Shown here: positions 1-10,300 of the stretch, one piece after another | Layout of the letters: every line of letters starts with the position of its first letter | Numbering within the stretch: position 1 is the stretch's first letter | DNA from: an uncultured Paraburkholderia sp. | GTDB lineage: Bacteria > Pseudomonadota > Gammaproteobacteria > Burkholderiales > Burkholderiaceae | Reading direction: 5' to 3' | NCBI GenBank assembly: GCA_940746715.1 | Contig: CALNWN010000001.1 | Coordinates: forward strand, 620,001 to 684,000 | Length of the DNA stretch: 64,000 nucleotides | Position numbers and translations under genes: made by a program | Notes under the pieces: generated by a model | What the model saw: only the letters and a program-made list of their open reading frames with translations | Database searches by the model: none | What the model was told of the DNA's origin: nothing

Positions 1-1050
1 CGTGAGGATGACGAGCGCAATGCCAACCCCGATCCCCGTCATGCGGCTCGTGAGATCAATAGGATCCCAGATGGCCTTGCCGTAGATCACCACGGTCGCC
101 GAGGTCACGACGACGGAGATCACCGAAAGCAAGGCCATCGGCACCGGCAAGCCGATGGATTGACCGACCATCTGGTCGCGCTGCGTTTTAGCAAAGCGTG
201 CGAAGTCGGGAATGTTGAGCGCAAGCGTGGCCCAGAACCCGACCATCGCGGTGAGGCTGGGCCAGAATGTGACCCAGAATAAGCCTTCTTTCTTGCCGCC
301 CGCCACGAACTGCGACGGTGCGGAGAGCATCGAGCCGAGGCCGCCCGCCTTCGACGTCGCCCACCACACGAGCGCGATGCACATCACGATCTTGATCGGC
401 GCCGACCAGCTTTCGAGCCAGCGAATCGAATCGGTGCCGTGCACGATAAAGTAAATCTGCAGCGCCCAGAACACGAGAAAACAGGCAAGCTGTCCAACGG
501 AGATATCGAGGAACGGCAAGGCTGCGCCATGCAGCGCGTTGCCGGTCAGAATGTTGAGCAGCGTGTAAATTGCGCTGCCGCCAAGCCACGTTTGAATCCC
601 GTACCAGCCGCACGCGACAATGGTGCGCAGCATCGCAGGCAGCTTGGCGCCCTGCGTGCCGAACGACGAGCGCACCAGCACCGCATACGGAATGCCGTGC
701 TTCGCGCCCGCGTGGCCGATCAGCAGCATCGGCACGAGTACGATCAGATTGCCGAGCAACACCGTCAACACAGCCTGCCACGGCGACATACCCTGCTCGG
801 TCAGGCCCGCGGCGAGCATATACGACGCAATATTCATCACCATGCCCACCCACAGCGCGGCGAAGTGATACCGGCGCCATGTGCGCTGCGCGGTGCTGGT
901 CGGCGCGTGCGGCAACGACGACGCGAAGGCGCCTGACGGGGGCCAGCCTGGCCTCGTCGACAATACCCACGCCAATGGCAAACCAAATGGCAACCCCGGC
1001 GCCCTATCGGCGAATCCGTCTTCCGTAGCGCCCGCGCCCGCCGCCGTCAC
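1..1050 (-). CDS. NCS1-family nucleobase/allantoin-type permease, C-terminal part outside the window
   Basis: Inner-membrane symporter of the nucleobase:cation symporter-1 family, which imports purines, pyrimidines, hydantoins or allantoin; the substrate cannot be read from sequence. Reading leftwards the frame stays open for about 350 codons to the window edge. It shows family segments such as WVGMVMNIASYMLAAGL, WLESWSAPIKIVMC and LALNIPDFARFA, and several long hydrophobic helices. The start is unclear. The first roughly 60 codons before the conserved AQRTWRRYHF segment do not look typical. An in-frame TGA lies just upstream of the GTG at 1048-1050, after an Ala/Gly-rich stretch that could be the original N-terminus. 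The gene may therefore carry an N-terminal nonsense or frameshift mutation. It is divergent from the phospholipase gene. Confidence 0.72.
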   Translation of the reverse strand, partial: MTAAGAGATEDGFADRAPGLPFGLPLAWVLSTRPGWPPSGAFASSLPHAPTSTAQRTWRRYHFAALWVGMVMNIASYMLAAGLTEQGMSPWQAVLTVLLGNLIVLVPMLLIGHAGAKHGIPYAVLVRSSFGTQGAKLPAMLRTIVACGWYGIQTWLGGSAIYTLLNILTGNALHGAALPFLDISVGQLACFLVFWALQIYFIVHGTDSIRWLESWSAPIKIVMCIALVWWATSKAGGLGSMLSAPSQFVAGGKKEGLFWVTFWPSLTAMVGFWATLALNIPDFARFAKTQRDQMVGQSIGLPVPMALLSVISVVVTSATVVIYGKAIWDPIDLTSRMTGIGVGIALVILT

Positions 1051-1231
1051 GGTTCAAAGCCCTGCACTACCCGCATCAAACGCCGACCCGGCATTGTCCG
1101 CAGCCGCTTCGGCGCCGCTCGCCACACCTGTTGTCCATACCGTTGATTGAGTTCCACGCTTCACGCAACGCGCGGCTCATGGTCGCGCGCCGCGGGGAGT
1201 GTTCCCCCTCGAAGACATGAAGGCTCATACC

Positions 1232-3342
1232 ATGACCTCAAAAAATCGCCGTGATTTTCTACGCTCGGCCGCGCAGGCGGCAGGTTCCTTCACCGCGTTG
1301 AGCATGCTGCCGGCCGGCATCCGCAACGCACTCGCCATTCCGGCCAACAGCAAGACGGGCACGATCCGCGACGTGGAGCACATTGTCGTGCTGATGCAGG
1401 AAAACCGCTCGTTCGACCACTACTTCGGCACGCTGCGCGGCGTACGCGGTTTTGGCGATACGCGCGCGATCAATCTGCCGAACGGCAAGCCGGTCTGGTA
1501 TCAGCCGCTCGCCGCCGATGCCGGCTACGTGCTGCCGTTTCGTCCCAGCGCGCCGAACCTCGGCCTGCAATTCCTGCAAGACCTCGCGCACGACTGGAAC
1601 ACCACACACGCCGCATGGAACGGCGGCCGCTATGATCAATGGGTGCCCGCCAAAAACGCGACCACGATGGCCTACCTCACGCGCGAGGACATTCCGTTTC
1701 ACTACCAGCTCGCCGACGCATTCACGATCTGCGACGCGTATCACTGCTCTCTGATGGGCCCGACCGATCCGAACCGCTACTATATGTGGGCGGGCGGCGT
1801 GGGTAACGACGGCACGGGCGGCGGTCCGGTGATCGACAATTCGGAGCTCGGCTACGGCTGGTCGACGTACCCGGAAGTGCTGCAAGACGCCGGCATTTCG
1901 TGGAAGATCTATCAGGACGTCGGCACGGGTCTCGATGCAAACGGTTCATGGGGCTGGACCCAGAACGCGTACATCGGCAATTACGGCGACAACTCGCTGC
2001 TCTACTTCAACCAGTACCGCAACGCACAGCCGGGAAATCCGCTGTACGACAATGCGCGCACGGGGACGAATGCATTGAAGGGCGACGGCTATTTCGACAT
2101 CCTCAAGCGTGACGTGCAGAACAACGCGCTGCCGCAAGTCTCGTGGATTGTCGCACCGGAAGCGTATTCCGAGCACCCCAACTGGCCGGCGAATTATGAC
2201 ACGTGGTACATCGACCAGGTTTTGCAGATTCTGACCTCCAATCCGGAGGTGTGGAGCAAGACGGTACTCCTCATCAATTACGACGAGAACGACGGTTTCT
2301 TCGACCATATGGTGCCGCCGTGCGCGCCCAGTTACAGCGCGAACGGCCTGTCCACCGTCGACACCGTCAACGAGATCTATCCGGGCGACGCAAAGAACGT
2401 CGCCGCGCCGTACGGCCTCGGTCCGCGCGTGCCCATGCTCGTCGTCTCGCCGTGGTCGAAAGGCGGCTACGTGTGCTCGCAGGTGTTCGACCATACGTCC
2501 TGATCCGTTTCATCGAACAGCGCTTCGGCGAGCAGCACAACCTCGCCGAGTCGAATATTTCGCCCTGGCGTCGCGCGGTGTGCGGCGATCTGACCTCGGC
2601 GTTCAACTTCAGCAATCCGAACGATGCGTTCCCCACGCTGCCGAGCACGAGCGGCTATGTGCCGGCGGATAAGAACCGTCATCCGGATTATGTGCCGCTG
2701 CCGCCTGCGATTCAGGCGGTCCCGCGTCAGGAACCGGGCGTGCGCCCTGCTCGCGCGCTGCCGTATGAGCTCTTCGTGCGCGTACACGGCGAAGGCGCGG
2801 AGAAAACCGTGACGCTGCGCTTCGTCAACACGGGCAACGCGGGTGCGGTATTTCAGGTCTATCGCGCGAATAGTCCCGACGCGCCGCGCACCTACACCGC
2901 GGAAGCCGGCAAGCGCCTACAGGACCAGTTCGCGCTGAACGCGGACGGCACCTATGATTTCACCGTGCATGGTCCGAACGGATTCTTGCGCCGCTTTACG
3001 GGGCGGCCGGTTGCACGCAGCTGGTGGAACGGCTCGGATATCGCTCGCCCGGAAGTGCTCGAAGGTTACGACGTCGCGAACGGCAATCTGCAATTGCGGC
3101 TTGAGAACGTGGGCAGTGCGCACTGCAAGTTCACCGTCGTCAATGCGTACGACCCGAAGCATGCGATCAAGCGCGTGGTGCGCGGCGGCGATACGGACGA
3201 GCTCTATCTCGATCTTCGCAATGCGCACGGCTGGTATGACCTGGCGATCACGGTCGACACGGACCCACTGTTCGCACGCCGTTTCGCGGGCCATGTGGAG
3301 ACGGGCAGGAGCAGCATGAGCGATCCTGCGCTGGGTGCGTGA
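1232..3342 (+). pseudogene. phosphocholine-specific phospholipase C, single frameshift
   Basis: Secreted phospholipase C of the PlcN/PlcH type, which hydrolyses phosphatidylcholine. A twin-arginine signal (RRDFLR, then an Ala-rich hydrophobic stretch) begins at the ATG at 1232; an ATG at 1217 and a GTG at 1199 are alternative starts. The phosphoesterase domain shows VLMQENRSFDHYFGTLRGV and NYDENDGFFDHMVPP. The frame ends at 2503 after VFDHTS. The next frame continues at once with IRFIEQRFG and runs through the C-terminal DUF756-type repeats to 3342. The expected full-length protein is about 700 residues. This is the only lesion seen, so the inactivation looks recent. A strong terminator follows. 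A truncated 424-residue catalytic portion could still be made, but it would lack its C-terminal repeats. Confidence 0.85.
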
Positions 3343-3372
3343 TCTTCGACTGAATCCTGCACGTTGTCATGC

Positions 3373-3410
3373 AACGGCCGCTGCGATAGAAGATGCAGCG
3401 GCCGTTTTTT
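3373..3410 (+). terminator. Rho-independent terminator after phospholipase C
   Basis: A perfect 12-bp stem (AACGGCCGCTGC at 3373-3384 with its complement at 3395-3406) and a 10-nt loop run straight into six T. It lies 30 bp after the phospholipase stop. Confidence 0.9.
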
Positions 3411-3605
3411 ATGCCGCCACAATTGCAGCTTGTTCGACCGAACGGTAATCGTCAGACGTATCGCGAGATCTCAGGAGCGTGTGCAACGTTCCGCGTAAAC
3501 CGGGGGAAACGCGTACTCAAGCCTTTGCGCACACGAGCCGTATACAGCCTGTGAGGCGCCCGCCTCATCGACTACGACTCATTGCTCATCCGAAAGACTC
3601 CCACC

Positions 3606-5402
3606 ATGTTTTCTTCCATTCGCGCGCGGATCGTTGCGCTGTGCGTCGCCATCGTTGTCGTTGCGCTCGCAACTAATGCGGTTCTCAACTATCTCGTCGC
3701 CAATTCGTATAACGCCGATGCCATCGACAGCAGCCTCACCGCCGTCGAGAGTGGCCATGCGGCAGGTATCGGCGACTGGGTCGCGGCCAATAGCCAGATG
3801 ATCGACTCGCTGCAGGACGCCGTGCTGCAACCGGACCCCTCGGCGGCGCCCAAGCAGATCGCCGCCGCCGGCAAGTTCACCAATGTCTATGTCGGCTACG
3901 CGGACAAAACGGCAAAGTTTTCCGACCCGACCGGCATTCCCGCTGACTACGATCCGACCGGACGTCCGTGGTACAAGCAGGCTGCGGCGGCGGGCAAACC
4001 GGTGGCAACGCCGCCCTATGTCGACGTCGGCTCAGGCAAGCTCGTGGTCGCGTTCGCCGCGCCCGTGGTACGCGACGGCGCCGTCAAAGGCGTGGTCTCG
4101 GGCGACGCCGCGATGGACAGCGTGATCGCGAATGTGAAGTCGATTCATCCGACGCCCGCGAGCTTCGGCATGTTGATCGACGCGAGCGGTCAGATCGTCG
4201 CGCATCCCGATGCGAAGCTCACGTTGAAGCCGGTGTCCGACCTGGTGACAGGGCTCGCGGGCGACAAACTCGCGGCGCTCTTCCACGCGGAGCGTCCGAT
4301 ACAGATGGACGTGAGCGGCAGCGCGAAGCTGTTGCGCGCGCAACCGATTCCCAGCACCGACTGGTACGTGGTCGTCGCGCTGGACAAAGCCGAAGCGACC
4401 GCCTGCATGCGCTCGCTGCTGACCGCCTCGGTCATCGCGCTGGTGGTGATTGCCGGTATCGCGGCCGCGATCGTCGCCGCCGTCACCGCGGTCTCGTTCC
4501 AGCGCCTGTCGAAAGTGCGCGATGCCATGGACGACATCAGCTCCGGCGAAGGCGACCTGACGCAGCGCCTGCCTGCGGTGGGCAACGATGAAGTCGCGCA
4601 GATCGCCCGCTCGTTCAACACGTTCATCGACAAACTGAGTCACGTGATGCGTCAGATTCGCGACGTGAGCGAATCGGTGCGCGTGGCATCGAATGAAATC
4701 GCCGCGGGCAACGTCGACTTGTCCGGCCGTAAGGAATCGGCGGCGGCGAGCCTGCAGGAAACCGCGGCGTCGATGGAGGAGATCACGTCGACCGTCACGC
4801 AATCGGCGAGTGCCGCAAAGCAGGCGGACACGACGGCCGTGTCCGCGTCGCAGGTCGCGTCGCGCGGCGGCGCAGTGATTTCCGACGTGATTACAACGAT
4901 GGCCGAGATCCAGCACGCGTCGGTGAAGGTCTCGGACATCATCGGCGTGATCGACGGCATTGCGTTCCAGACCAACATTCTTGCGCTGAACGCCGCGGTG
5001 GAAGCCGCACGCGCCGGCGAGCAGGGCCGCGGTTTCGCGGTCGTGGCGGGAGAAGTGCGCAGCCTCGCGCAGCGCAGCGCGCAGGCGGCCAAGGAAATCA
5101 AGGCGCTGATCGAAGCCACCGTCGCAAGCGTCACCTCGGGCTCGAGCCAGGTGCGCCAGGCCGGCGAAACGATGAGCGAGATCGTCAGCAACGTCGCGAA
5201 TGTGACGACGATCATCTCCGAGATCACGCAAGCGGCCAACGAGCAGACGCGCGGCATTCAGGAAGTGAACCGCGCGGTGAGCCAGCTCGACGAAATGGTC
5301 CAGCAGAATGCGGCACTGGTCGAACAGTCAACGGCCGCCGCCGCTTTGCAAACCCAGGCCGTGAGCCTCGCCGGCGCGGTTACCCAGTTCAAGCTGGACT
5401 AA
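3606..5402 (+). CDS. methyl-accepting chemotaxis protein with periplasmic Cache domain
   Basis: Transmembrane chemoreceptor of 598 residues that signals ligand binding to CheA/CheW. Helix 1 is at about residues 8-28. A periplasmic Cache sensor spans roughly 35-265, with the GRPWYKQA and TPPYVD segments typical of the fold. Helix 2 is at about 270-300, followed by a HAMP linker and the cytoplasmic signalling tip with [20 protein letters not shown] and [16 protein letters not shown]. The ATG at 3606 is chosen because the hydrophobic N-terminus starts there. The frame has no lesion although its neighbours on both sides are decaying. The ligand is unknown; related Cache receptors sense amino acids or organic acids. 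Confidence 0.93.
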   Translation: MFSSIRARIVALCVAIVVVALATNAVLNYLVANSYNADAIDSSLTAVESGHAAGIGDWVAANSQMIDSLQDAVLQPDPSAAPKQIAAAGKFTNVYVGYADKTAKFSDPTGIPADYDPTGRPWYKQAAAAGKPVATPPYVDVGSGKLVVAFAAPVVRDGAVKGVVSGDAAMDSVIANVKSIHPTPASFGMLIDASGQIVAHPDAKLTLKPVSDLVTGLAGDKLAALFHAERPIQMDVSGSAKLLRAQPIPSTDWYVVVALDKAEATACMRSLLTASVIALVVIAGIAAAIVAAVTAVSFQRLSKVRDAMDDISSGEGDLTQRLPAVGNDEVAQIARSFNTFIDKLSHVMRQIRDVSESVRVASNEIAAGNVDLSGRKESAAASLQETAASMEEITSTVTQSASAAKQADTTAVSASQVASRGGAVISDVITTMAEIQHASVKVSDIIGVIDGIAFQTNILALNAAVEAARAGEQGRGFAVVAGEVRSLAQRSAQAAKEIKALIEATVASVTSGSSQVRQAGETMSEIVSNVANVTTIISEITQAANEQTRGIQEVNRAVSQLDEMVQQNAALVEQSTAAAALQTQAVSLAGAVTQFKLD

Positions 5403-5441
5403 AACGCCGGCGCACAACCGGGAGCAAAACGCAGCGCGGGC

Positions 5442-5822
5442 TTACGACTCGAAGTCGAGCCCACCGATCAGCGCGACGGGCTCCGCCTGCGTATGGGACG
5501 CAAAATCGAGTTCGCGCGCGTGACGCCACGCCGCGAGCTTGCGAGGCAGCGCGGCAAGATAGCGGGCAAAGCGCGTCTGCCCTTCGTCTTTCATCAACCG
5601 CTCGATCTCGTCGCTGTCCCACGTCAGATACAGATTCAACGGATGCGCGTAGTGAGCGATATGCTCGAGCGGCGCCGCATGGATGTGGAGTCGTGTGGGA
5701 CGACCGGGTCCGCCGTACGGCAGCACGTCGGTGTGCACGGTCGTGGCGAAGCACGCTGCAATGGCCTCGGCAATGCGAGGCGCGAACTCTTTGCCGAAAC
5801 GGTCGGCAGTGTCTGGGCGCAT
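5442..5822 (-). CDS. conserved hypothetical protein, resembles the Burkholderiales DUF5594 family
   Basis: A 126-residue protein beginning MRPDTADRFGKEFAPRI. The ATG at 5822 is chosen over upstream in-frame starts because GGAG lies at the correct distance before it. No signal peptide or membrane helix is visible. The sequence is mixed alpha/beta in character and ends ALIGGLDFES. It resembles a Burkholderia-restricted family of unknown function, but the family assignment is from memory. The gene stands alone, convergent with the chemoreceptor and upstream (in its own direction) of nothing that suggests a role. Confidence 0.7.
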   Translation of the reverse strand: MRPDTADRFGKEFAPRIAEAIAACFATTVHTDVLPYGGPGRPTRLHIHAAPLEHIAHYAHPLNLYLTWDSDEIERLMKDEGQTRFARYLAALPRKLAAWRHARELDFASHTQAEPVALIGGLDFES

Positions 5823-5904
5823 CTGATTCTCCGGCGTGCTGCGCAATGAGCGGAGCATCGTAGCACGCACGGTGCGTTCCGTCGGGCGCAGTTTTTAGCA
5901 CCCG

Positions 5905-6102
5905 CTATCCGACGCGCTTGCCTCTTTGCGCCCGAGCGTTGCGCCTGCGAATTACAAAACTGATGAGCGCGGCGAACGCGGCCGTCGCTGCATAACCGGC
6001 AAGGCGAATGGCCTGCTCGGCCGGCAAGCGCGCGATCAGCAGCGCCGCAACGGCGCTTGCGAGCACAGCGAGCACGATGAGCAATGCAACTGTCCACTTC
6101 AT
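5905..6102 (-). CDS. small membrane protein, function unknown
   Basis: A 65-residue protein starting MKWTVALLIVLAVLA, with two hydrophobic segments (about residues 3-22 and 32-50) and a short Arg-rich cytoplasmic tail RRRNARAQRGKRVG. The ATG at 6102 follows a strong AGGGGAG ribosome-binding site, which decides the start. No homologue is recognised. Confidence 0.68.
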   Translation of the reverse strand: MKWTVALLIVLAVLASAVAALLIARLPAEQAIRLAGYAATAAFAALISFVIRRRNARAQRGKRVG

Positions 6103-6214
6103 TCTGGTCTCCCCTGACGTTTCGACGTGCTGCCGGACGGGGCGTATGCGCTCTTTTTCACAGCATACTGGGGGCAGGCGGCGGCGCAATTGTCCATAAC
6201 CCGCAAGCCGCGCA

Positions 6215-7123
6215 CTAAGCCGCGCCGCCTCTTCCGCTCGCGCGGGCCTGTTCGAGAATGAATTCGATGAACGTCGCCGCCGCCCGCGTGTGATGGCGGT
6301 TCGGCATGTACAGCATGTACATGTTCGTGCCGAAGATGCTCAGGCGCCACTCGTCGAGCGTCGTCACCACGTCGCCTCGTTTCAGATCGTCATGCACCAC
6401 GTAGTCGGGCACGATGCCGACGCCGAGTCCCGCAAGCACCGCCTGCCGCAGGAACAGAAAGTTCTCGGAGATGATGGTCGGTTCGAGCAGCACCTCATGA
6501 CGCTCGTCGCGCAGATAAGCGGCCACGCGCAATTGCCGGCCCACCACTGCTGCCGTAATCAACGGCGCGGTGCGCAGATCGTCGAGCTGGACCGGCATGC
6601 CGTGGCTTTCGGCGAACGAACGTGAAGCGCAGGCAACGTAGCGCACGGACCCCATATCGCGCGCGACGAGATTTTGCGGCGGCTCGGACATGATCCGCAC
6701 GGCGATATCGACTTCGTCGCGCATCAGATCTTCCACGCGATTCTCGAACAGCACATCCAGCACGATGCCGGGATAGCGCCGCTTGAATTCGATCAGCCAC
6801 TCGGACATGACGAGCTGGCCGTAACCGCTCGGCACGCTTAAGCGCACGCGCCCTTGCAGGCTTTGCCCGAGCGTCGTCACCGATTCGCGCGCGGCGAGCA
6901 GCGCGTTCTGGATCGCGCGGCCGTACTCGTATAACTGCAGACCGATCTCCGTGGGCTCGACGCGGCGCGTGGTGCGCCGAACGAGTTGCAAGCCGACCGA
7001 GCGCTCCAGCTGATTGAGGTGATAGCTCACGTTCGCGCGGCTCATTTTGAGGCGCCGCGCGGCTTCGCTCAGGTTGCCCGCGTCCAAGATTTCCACCAGC
7101 AGGGTCAGCGAATTGACGTCCAC
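6215..7123 (-). CDS. LysR-family transcriptional regulator, intact but orphaned
   Basis: A 302-residue LysR regulator. The N-terminal winged helix (SEAARRLKMSRANVSYHLNQ) sits at about residues 20-45, and a periplasmic-binding-like effector domain follows. The GTG at 7123 is preferred because it gives the usual length; a TTG at 7162 is the only longer choice. The gene is divergent from the beta-oxidation pseudogene, and a 15-bp palindrome of LysR-box type lies between them. By LysR convention it should control itself and the divergent gene. That target is dead here, so the regulator has outlived its operon. Confidence 0.88.
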   Translation of the reverse strand: MDVNSLTLLVEILDAGNLSEAARRLKMSRANVSYHLNQLERSVGLQLVRRTTRRVEPTEIGLQLYEYGRAIQNALLAARESVTTLGQSLQGRVRLSVPSGYGQLVMSEWLIEFKRRYPGIVLDVLFENRVEDLMRDEVDIAVRIMSEPPQNLVARDMGSVRYVACASRSFAESHGMPVQLDDLRTAPLITAAVVGRQLRVAAYLRDERHEVLLEPTIISENFLFLRQAVLAGLGVGIVPDYVVHDDLKRGDVVTTLDEWRLSIFGTNMYMLYMPNRHHTRAAATFIEFILEQARASGRGGAA

Positions 7124-7147
7124 GGAAAGGCCTTTGTCAAAATTACT

Positions 7148-7162
7148 TTGACAGTCTGTCAA
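7148..7162. promoter_or_regulatory. candidate LysR operator (TTGAC-N5-GTCAA)
   Basis: TTGACAGTCTGTCAA is a perfect inverted repeat around one central base, with the T-N11-A form expected of LysR-family sites. It lies in the divergent promoter region between the LysR gene and the fad-like pseudogene. Assignment to that regulator is inferred from position. Confidence 0.55.
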
Positions 7163-7268
7163 CCGTTCATGTGATTGTCAATGAACCTTGACCGCTCCAC
7201 AATCGGCAGCATTCGCGCGAAGCGGCATCGGCGCGCCCCGACTGACTATCAGCTAGGAGACGACACGC

Positions 7269-9014
7269 ATGACCCCTACCCCCCTTTAGCCGACGTCGTG
7301 ACGCGCGAATTGCGCGGCAAGGTGCTGCTCGTGACGACCGACCACGCGCCCGTCAACGCCCTCTCCTCCGACGTGCGGCGCGGCCTGCTGGCCGCGAGCG
7401 ACGCCGCGGACAGCGACCGCTCGGTGGAAGCCGTGCTGCTCGTCGGCGCGGGCCGTAACTTCATCGCCGGTGCGGATATTCGCGAGTTCGGCAAGCCGCC
7501 GGTGCCTCCCTCGCTGCCGGACGTGTGCAACCGCATCGAGGCATGTGCGAAGCCGGTCGTCGCGGCGATTCACGGCACGGCGCTCGGCGGCGGTCTGGAA
7601 GTCGCGCTCGCGGCGCACTACCGGATTGCCGTCGAAGGCGCGAAGCTCGGTTTGCCCGAAGTGCAACTCGGCCTGCTGCCCGGCGCGGGCGGCACGCAGC
7701 GCACGCCGCGCCTGATCGGCGCCAGGGCCGCGCTCGATCTGATATTGAGCGGCCGCCACGCGAGCGCCAAAGAAGCACTCGCGCTAGGCCTCGTCGACCG
7801 GCTCGGCGCGAGCGACGACATCCTCGCTGAAGGCCTCGCCTATGCGCACGAGCTGCTGGCCGCCCAGGCAACAGTACGCCGCACGCGCGACGCCGCTGCA
7901 TTGAGCGACCGCGCCGCCAGCCTCGCGGCGGTCGTCGCGGCGCGCGCGGAGCCGGAAAAAAAGTCGCGCGGGCTGTTTTCGCCGCTGAAGATCGTCGATG
8001 CAGTCGAGTCCGCCATCACGCAGCCGTTTGAAGAAGGCCTCCGCCTCGAGCGTCAACTCTTTCTGCAATGTCTCGACAGCCCGCAGCGCGCGGGCCTAGT
8101 TCACGCGTTTTTTGCCGAGCGTGAAGTGCTGAAAGCGCCCGAGACGCGCGATGCGAAACCGCGCGCACATCGAGAAGGTCTATGACGGACCGGTCGCGAA
8201 GGGCTGCATGAGCGCGGAGAAGAAGGCCGAACTGATGGCGCGCTGGACGGGCAGCACGTCATACGAAGCACTCGCGAACGCCGACCTCGTGATCGAGGCC
8301 GTGTTCGAAGATCTCGCGGTCAAAAAGGCCGTGTTCGCCGAACTCGACCGCGTCTGCAGGCCGGGCGCGGTGCTCGCGACCAACACGTCGTATCTCGACA
8401 TCGACGCGATAGCCGCCAGCATTTCGCGGCCCGCGGACGTGATCGGTCTGCACTTCTTCTCGCCGGCCAACATCATGAAGCTGCTCGAAGTAGTCGTGCC
8501 CAGGGCCGTGAGCGCGGACGTGGTCGCCACCGCGTTCGAGCTTGCGAAGAAACTGCGCAAGACGCCGGTGCGCGCGGGCGTGTGCGACGGCTTCATCGGC
8601 AACCGCACTTTGCCGGTGTATCGCAGCGCGGCCGACGCCATGATGGAAGACGGCGCGTCGCCCTATCAGATCGACGCGGAGCGCGCACGCGCCGGCATCA
8701 CGCCGCGCTCCTTCACCGACGAGGAGATCATGCGCCGCTACATGGCCGCAATGATCAACGAAGGCGCGAACGTCGTGCATGGACGGATCGCGCTGCGCCC
8801 GCTCGACGTCGACGTGACGTTTCTGTATGGCTACGGTTTTCCGCGCTATCGCGGCGGTCCGATGAAATATGCGGACATGGTGGGCCTGCCGCGCATTCTC
8901 GCGGACATTCGCGAGTTTGCGAAGGAAGATCCGCTGTTCTGGCAGGCGTCGCCGCTCCTAGTTGAACTCGTTGAGCGCGGCGCGGATTTCGCGAGCCTCA
9001 ATCAGACGGTTTGA
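7269..9014 (+). pseudogene. 3-hydroxyacyl-CoA dehydrogenase/enoyl-CoA hydratase, multiply deleted
   Basis: Remnant of a trifunctional beta-oxidation protein of the FadB/FadJ type, normally about 700 residues. The ATG at 7269, eight bases after AGGAGA (7255-7260), begins MTPTP and meets TAG after six codons. One more C in the C6 run at 7279-7284 would restore PPLADVVTRELRGK. The enoyl-CoA hydratase domain (GAGRNFIAGADIREFG, HGTALGGGLEVALAAHYR) is otherwise complete. After about codon 290 the frame shifts, and the Rossmann GxGxxG segment of the dehydrogenase domain is missing. The HAD core continues (LHFFSPANIMKLLEVV, CDGFIGNR). A second in-frame gap after ASPYQID removes roughly 80 residues before the C-terminal GYGFPRYRGGP. 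The two following acyl-CoA dehydrogenase genes look like the same catabolic operon. Confidence 0.87.
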
Positions 9015-9074
9015 CGCGGCGCTGCTGCCGGCATGGGCCGGCGCGACCGCTCAACCTCCCCACAGGGAATTGCG

Positions 9075-10243
9075 ATGAACCTGAATTTCACGCCCGAAGA
9101 AGAAGCCTTCCGCACCGAGGTGCTCGCGTTTCTGCGCGACAAACTCCCGCAGCGTCTCGCCGACAAAGTGCATGGCGGCCGGCGGCTCACGCGTGAGGAC
9201 ATGGCCGAATGGCACGCCATTCTCAACGAGCGCGGCTGGCTCGCGAACCACTGGCCGCGGGAATACGGCGGACCCGGCTGGGGCCCAGTGCAAAAATTCA
9301 TCTTCGAGAACGAATGCGCGCTCGCTGGCGCGCCGCGCGTCGTGTGCCGTTCGGCGTGAATATGCTCGGGCCCGTGCTGATCAAATATGGCAACGATGCG
9401 CAAAAGCGTCACTGGTTGCCGCGCATTCTCGACGGTTCCGACTGGTGGTGTCAGGGCTATTCGGAACCCGGCGCGGGCTCCGACCTCGCGTCCGTGAAAA
9501 CGACCGCGGTGCGCGGCGTGGATGCGGACGGCGAGCACTACATCGTCAATGGCCAGAAGACGTGGACCACGCTTGGTCACTACGCGAACATGATCTTCTG
9601 CCTCGTGCGCACCGCGACCGACGTGCGCAAGCAGGAAGGCATCAGCTTCCTACTGATCGACATGAAAACGCCGGGCGTCGAGGTGAGGCCGATCATTACG
9701 CTCGACGGCGAGCATGAAGTGAACGAAGTGTTTTTCACCGACGTGCGGGTGCCCGCGGCCAATCTCGTCGGCGAAGAAAACAAGGGCTGGACCTACGCGA
9801 AGTATCTGCTGACGTACGACCGCACGAACATCGCGGGCGTCGGCTTTTCGGTGGCGGCCTTCAACCGGCTGCGCAAGATCGCGGCAAAACAGCGGCGCAA
9901 CGGCCGGCCGCTCGTAGAAGACCCGGCGTTTGCGGCGCGCATGGCGCGCGTCGAAATCGATCTGGAGAACATGAAGACCACCAACCTCCGCGTGATCGCC
10001 GCAGTGGCGGGCGGTGGCGTACCGGGCGCGGAAAGCTCGATGCTGAAGATTCGCGGCACCGAGATTCGCCAGGAGATCTCGTCGCTCACGCGCCGCGCAA
10101 TGGGACCGTATGCGCAGCCGTTTATCGAAGAAGCCTTGCACGAAGGCTATCAGGGTGAGCCCGTGGGACCCGACGAGGCGGCGAGCGCGGCGGCGCAATA
10201 CTTCAACAATCGCAAGCTGTCGATCTTCGGAGGGTCGAACTAA
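9075..10243 (+). pseudogene. acyl-CoA dehydrogenase, frameshifted
   Basis: FAD-dependent acyl-CoA dehydrogenase that would pass electrons through ETF to ETF-ubiquinone oxidoreductase. The ATG at 9075 starts MNLNFTPEEEAFRTEV. The frame reads to APRVV and then stops at 9359. The second frame resumes at PFGVNMLGPVLIKYG and runs to GGSN at 10243, including YSEPGAGSDLASVKT and RAMGPYAQPF. The sequence GTGTG at 9342-9346 in place of GTG indicates a 2-bp TG duplication. Everything else matches a normal protein of about 390 residues, so this is a single-lesion pseudogene. Confidence 0.88.
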
Positions 10244-10300
10244 ATCCAGAAGAACATCATTTCCAAAATGATCCTCGGGCTGTAAGAGGAGACGTACATC

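Noticed and set aside
881..1150. An 89-codon Ala/Pro-rich plus-strand frame upstream of phospholipase C
   Set aside because: It lies antisense to the NCS1 transporter N-terminus, has no ribosome-binding site and no recognisable domain.
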